Shown piece after piece: positions 5,926-7,883 of a stretch of 7,883 nt of DNA. This DNA is from Candidatus Omnitrophota bacterium. GTDB taxonomy: Bacteria > Omnitrophota > Omnitrophia > Omnitrophales > Aquincolibacteriaceae. Positions within the stretch are counted from its first letter, which is position 1; every line of letters starts with the position of its first letter. The position numbers and the translations under genes are program-made. Under the pieces are notes generated by a model, which ran no database searches, was not told where the DNA came from, and saw only the letters and a list, made by a program, of their open reading frames with translations. The stretch spans positions 1 to 7,883 of the forward strand of contig JAHFHJ010000066.1 in the NCBI GenBank assembly GCA_023246985.1, in the 5' to 3' direction.

Positions 5926-7259
5926 GTTCCTCCCATCGGGATTTCCATACGAACACAGGTTCCTTTTCCCAGTTCGGATTCCAGCCACACCTTGCCCTGA
6001 TGCATTTCCACGATCTTTTTCGTAAGCGACAGACCCAGCCCCGTCCCTTCTCTTGCCATCGCTCTTGCGTTCCCGGCGCGGTAGAACTCATCGAAAACTT
6101 TCGGCAAATCTTCTTTCGGGATCCCGATCCCGTTATCGGTGATCGTGACGCGAAGCCGCGCGGGATCCGCTTCGATCTGCCAGGAAACTTTGCCGCGCTC
6201 GGGAGTGTATCTCAAAGCGTTTTTCAGGAGATTCAGAAGCGCCTCCTGGATATAAACCCGCGCCCCTCTCATTCGCGGCATCTCCGGAGCCATCAGGATC
6301 TCGAAAGTGATTTTTTTATCCTGCGCGATGGGGGTGATCGAGGCTGCGATCTCGCGAACCAGCTCCTCCACCGAAAAATAATTCATTTCCATCCGTTGGG
6401 TCAGCTTGAGCCGGGTTATTTCCAGAAGTTCATCGACATATAAAATGAGATGTTTGCTCCGGTCCCGGGCCCGAAATAAAAGATTCGTTTGCTCTTCATT
6501 GAGCGGTCCCGTAAGGCCTTTTTGGATGGGCTCGATACAGGTATGGATGGCGGCCAGATCCTCTTTGAGATCATGAGTGACGCGGAGAACATATTCGCTT
6601 TTGATCCGGTCTTTTTCGCCTAAAAGAACGTTCGCATTCCTCAAGTCGCGCTCATGCTCGCGCAAACGCCCGGAGATCGAGGACGTCAAATAAGCGGCAA
6701 TATACAAGGTGCTGATAAAAACGAACGAGACCCCCAAGAAATAGACCCGATCGGCGTGAAAGGTCCCGGAGAAAACTCCCCGGAGGCAGTGATGCGCCAA
6801 AAAACCGCATTGTTCTAAAAAAACAACGCCGAGAAAAATGACGATGGCATAAGTCGCGAGAACGAAAGTTTCGCGACGGGACAGCAGGATACCGGCGATG
6901 ATGATATGGAAGATGAAATAAAAGTAGAACGGATTTTCCAAGCCGCCGGAAAAATGGATCAGGAGCGCCAGGCAGGTCAGGTCTAGGAAGATCTGCAGGT
7001 TGGCTGCGATCTGAATGGCGGAGGGGCGCCGCTGCTTCTTGAAACGCGCCACGCCCCAGGCGAACAAGCCGTTGTACGCGGCTAAAAAACCCGTCACCGC
7101 GTAAAGCGGTCGAACCTGTAAAATAATGTGAAAAAAACGAGAGGCAATAAAAACCGTCGCGATCACGCCCGCAATGGCAACCCACCTCAAATGAGTCAGC
7201 CAGTAAACCTGATCGGCCAGTTGTGTTCCGGGAGCGGTGTTTTTTTGGGTCGTGCTCAT
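5922..7259 (-). CDS. Membrane sensor histidine kinase with RegB-like GGxxNPF motif
   Basis: This 445-residue kinase, counted from the ATG at 7259, has about six hydrophobic helices (near 26-45, 52-70, 89-103, 112-127, 131-149 and 172-192). Between helices 3 and 4 lies SGGLENPF at 104-111. This resembles the GGxxNPF quinone-binding motif of RegB/PrrB redox kinases, although that family assignment is my inference. The phosphoacceptor is H229 in VTHDLKEDL. The ATPase domain shows N347 (LLKNALRYTP), DNGIGI (375-380) and GTGLGL (405-410). Cysteines sit at 96, 151, 158, 241 and 435. The frame could extend into the regulator gene, but the first 72 residues there are not family-like. The ATG at 7259 has only a weak ribosome site. 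The gene lies between its likely partner regulator and the hydrogenase genes, suggesting control of H2 metabolism by membrane redox state. Confidence 0.9.
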   Translation of the reverse strand: MSTTQKNTAPGTQLADQVYWLTHLRWVAIAGVIATVFIASRFFHIILQVRPLYAVTGFLAAYNGLFAWGVARFKKQRRPSAIQIAANLQIFLDLTCLALLIHFSGGLENPFYFYFIFHIIIAGILLSRRETFVLATYAIVIFLGVVFLEQCGFLAHHCLRGVFSGTFHADRVYFLGVSFVFISTLYIAAYLTSSISGRLREHERDLRNANVLLGEKDRIKSEYVLRVTHDLKEDLAAIHTCIEPIQKGLTGPLNEEQTNLLFRARDRSKHLILYVDELLEITRLKLTQRMEMNYFSVEELVREIAASITPIAQDKKITFEILMAPEMPRMRGARVYIQEALLNLLKNALRYTPERGKVSWQIEADPARLRVTITDNGIGIPKEDLPKVFDEFYRAGNARAMAREGTGLGLSLTKKIVEMHQGKVWLESELGKGTCVRMEIPMGGT

Positions 7260-7282
7260 AAGGAATGAACTTTTTGTTTCAT
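7256..7282 (-). other. Possible 8-codon micro-ORF overlapping the kinase start
   Basis: In the 91-base gap between regulator and kinase, an ATG at 7282 opens an eight-residue frame (MKQKVHSL). Its TGA overlaps the kinase ATG as ATGA. The kinase start has a poor ribosome site, so coupling is conceivable. I saw no convincing hairpin or terminator in 7260-7350. Confidence 0.15.
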
Positions 7283-7350
7283 AACGCCCGTCGTCGCCTG
7301 CCGCGAAAAGGCCGGGGAAATTCGGAAGCCGGATCTCGCATCGTGGCCCC

Positions 7351-7746
7351 TTATTTCTTTTTTTTAAGCAGAAGCGTTTTGACCTTCTCCAAGAGAACTT
7401 CGTAATCCAGGGGCTTGTTGCAGTAATCGTCGACGGGCAGCCAATCAGGATCGCCGGCTTCTTTTTGAAAATCAAGGCCCGTTTTGTCTTTGATGGCCGT
7501 CAGCATCAAGATCGGGATATCCTTCACCCGGGGATCCTGCCTTAATTCCCGGGCAACCTCGAAACCATCCGGTCCTCCGGGCAGCATCACATCAAGGATC
7601 ACAAGATCCGGCTTCTCGGCGCGCGTCTTGACCAAACCTTCCCGCCCGTCCGCCGCGGCGCTCACGGTATGTCCGTGTTTTCCCAACACAATCCGCATGA
7701 CTTCCGTCACATCCAGATCATCATCAATGATCAGCACTTTGGACAT
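7351..7746 (-). CDS. Single-domain (REC-only) response regulator
   Basis: This 131-residue receiver protein has no output domain. It shows the acidic pocket D8-D10 in VLIIDDD, phosphoacceptor D52 in VILDVMLPGG, T83 in LMLTA, and K111 in NKPLD. Between T83 and K111 there is a longer than usual loop with GDPDWLPVDDY (98-108), a segment I associate with receivers found near anaerobic redox gene clusters. The start at 7746 is chosen because AGGAG lies 7 bases upstream and the protein then begins MSKVLIIDD. An in-frame ATG at 7776 would add ten residues without a good ribosome site. The kinase gene follows after 91 bases, so the two are a likely pair. With no DNA-binding domain, it must signal through protein contacts or a phosphorelay. 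Confidence 0.92.
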   Translation of the reverse strand: MSKVLIIDDDLDVTEVMRIVLGKHGHTVSAAADGREGLVKTRAEKPDLVILDVMLPGGPDGFEVARELRQDPRVKDIPILMLTAIKDKTGLDFQKEAGDPDWLPVDDYCNKPLDYEVLLEKVKTLLLKKKK

Positions 7747-7753
7747 TGGGTCG

Positions 7754-7758
7754 CTCCT
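7754..7758 (-). promoter_or_regulatory. Shine-Dalgarno site of the response regulator
   Basis: AGGAG on the minus strand is 7 bases before the ATG at 7746. It decides that start over in-frame upstream alternatives (ATG at 7776, GTG at 7794). Confidence 0.75.
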
Positions 7759-7777
7759 GATCCTCGGGATTGGCATT

Positions 7778-7805
7778 TTCGGAACTCTTGGCACAATCGT
7801 CCGAA
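7778..7805 (-). repeat. Small inverted repeat in the leader
   Basis: In the untranslated leader TTCGGA and TCCGAA form a 6-base inverted repeat separated by 16 bases, upstream of the regulator ribosome site. The stem is short and the loop long, so it could be an operator half-site pair, a weak hairpin, or chance. Confidence 0.2.
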
Positions 7806-7845
7806 TTCCATTCCATCCCTGATCGCCGGCTTGTAATTATTTTTG

Positions 7846-7875
7846 ATTGTAGTTCCTTTTTCTTTCTCAAGTCAA
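7846..7875 (-). promoter_or_regulatory. Sigma70-like promoter of the run
   Basis: On the minus strand TTGACT (7875-7870) is followed, after an 18-base A-rich spacer, by TACAAT (7851-7846), both close to the consensus boxes. Transcription would begin near 7839, giving a leader of roughly 90 bases before the regulator ATG. It is the only clear promoter I see, which supports reading the regulator, kinase, hydrogenase and maturation genes as one transcript. An internal promoter before hydB is not excluded. Confidence 0.6.
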
Positions 7876-7883
7876 CATTTTCC

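Noticed and set aside
7260..7475. N-terminal extension of the kinase by 72 residues
   Set aside because: It would run deep into the regulator gene and its residues look like out-of-frame translation; the ATG at 7259 starts just before the membrane region.
1..7883. tRNA or rRNA genes, CRISPR arrays, insertion sequences
   Set aside because: No arrays, terminal repeats, transposase motifs or RNA gene patterns were seen; the window is almost fully coding on one strand.

Overview
The window is one compact gene run in which every gene I can support lies on the minus strand, reading from right to left. It encodes a redox-type two-component system, a complete four-subunit cytoplasmic [NiFe] hydrogenase of the group 3b (NAD(P)-linked, 'sulfhydrogenase') type, and hydrogenase maturation genes. 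The set points to an anaerobic or facultatively anaerobic bacterium of moderately high GC. I cannot fix the phylum; an uncultured anaerobic lineage such as Omnitrophota or Elusimicrobiota, or a deltaproteobacterial-type group, is a guess only.

Layout in transcription order: a sigma70-like promoter (7875-7846); a REC-only response regulator (7746-7351); a six-helix membrane histidine kinase carrying a RegB-like GGxxNPF motif (7259-5922); hydB, the iron-sulfur beta subunit (5877-4837); hydG, the FAD/NAD(P)-binding gamma subunit (4840-4010); hydD, the small delta subunit (4007-3243); hydA, the NiFe large alpha subunit (3259-1934); a HycI-type maturation endopeptidase (1956-1471); a short HypA-like nickel protein (1469-1227); and an open frame from 1221 to the left edge that fuses a HypC domain to a HydE-like radical SAM enzyme. 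Genes from hydB leftward overlap or are separated by 0-5 bases, so they almost certainly form one operon. No gene-free stretch exceeds about 140 bases.

How it works together: HydA/HydD form the H2-activating core, HydB relays electrons through iron-sulfur centres, and HydG exchanges them with NAD(P)(H). The endopeptidase trims the HydA C-terminus after nickel insertion, the HypA-like protein should deliver nickel, and the HypC part should carry the Fe(CN)2CO unit. The kinase/regulator pair upstream probably ties the system to the cellular redox state.

The most unusual content is in the maturation genes. HypC is fused to a HydE-like radical SAM domain and has Gln in place of the family's conserved His. 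HypA lacks its whole zinc domain. Together they suggest a non-standard route for building the [NiFe] cofactor, possibly involving a radical SAM step on the iron unit. That functional reading is inference.
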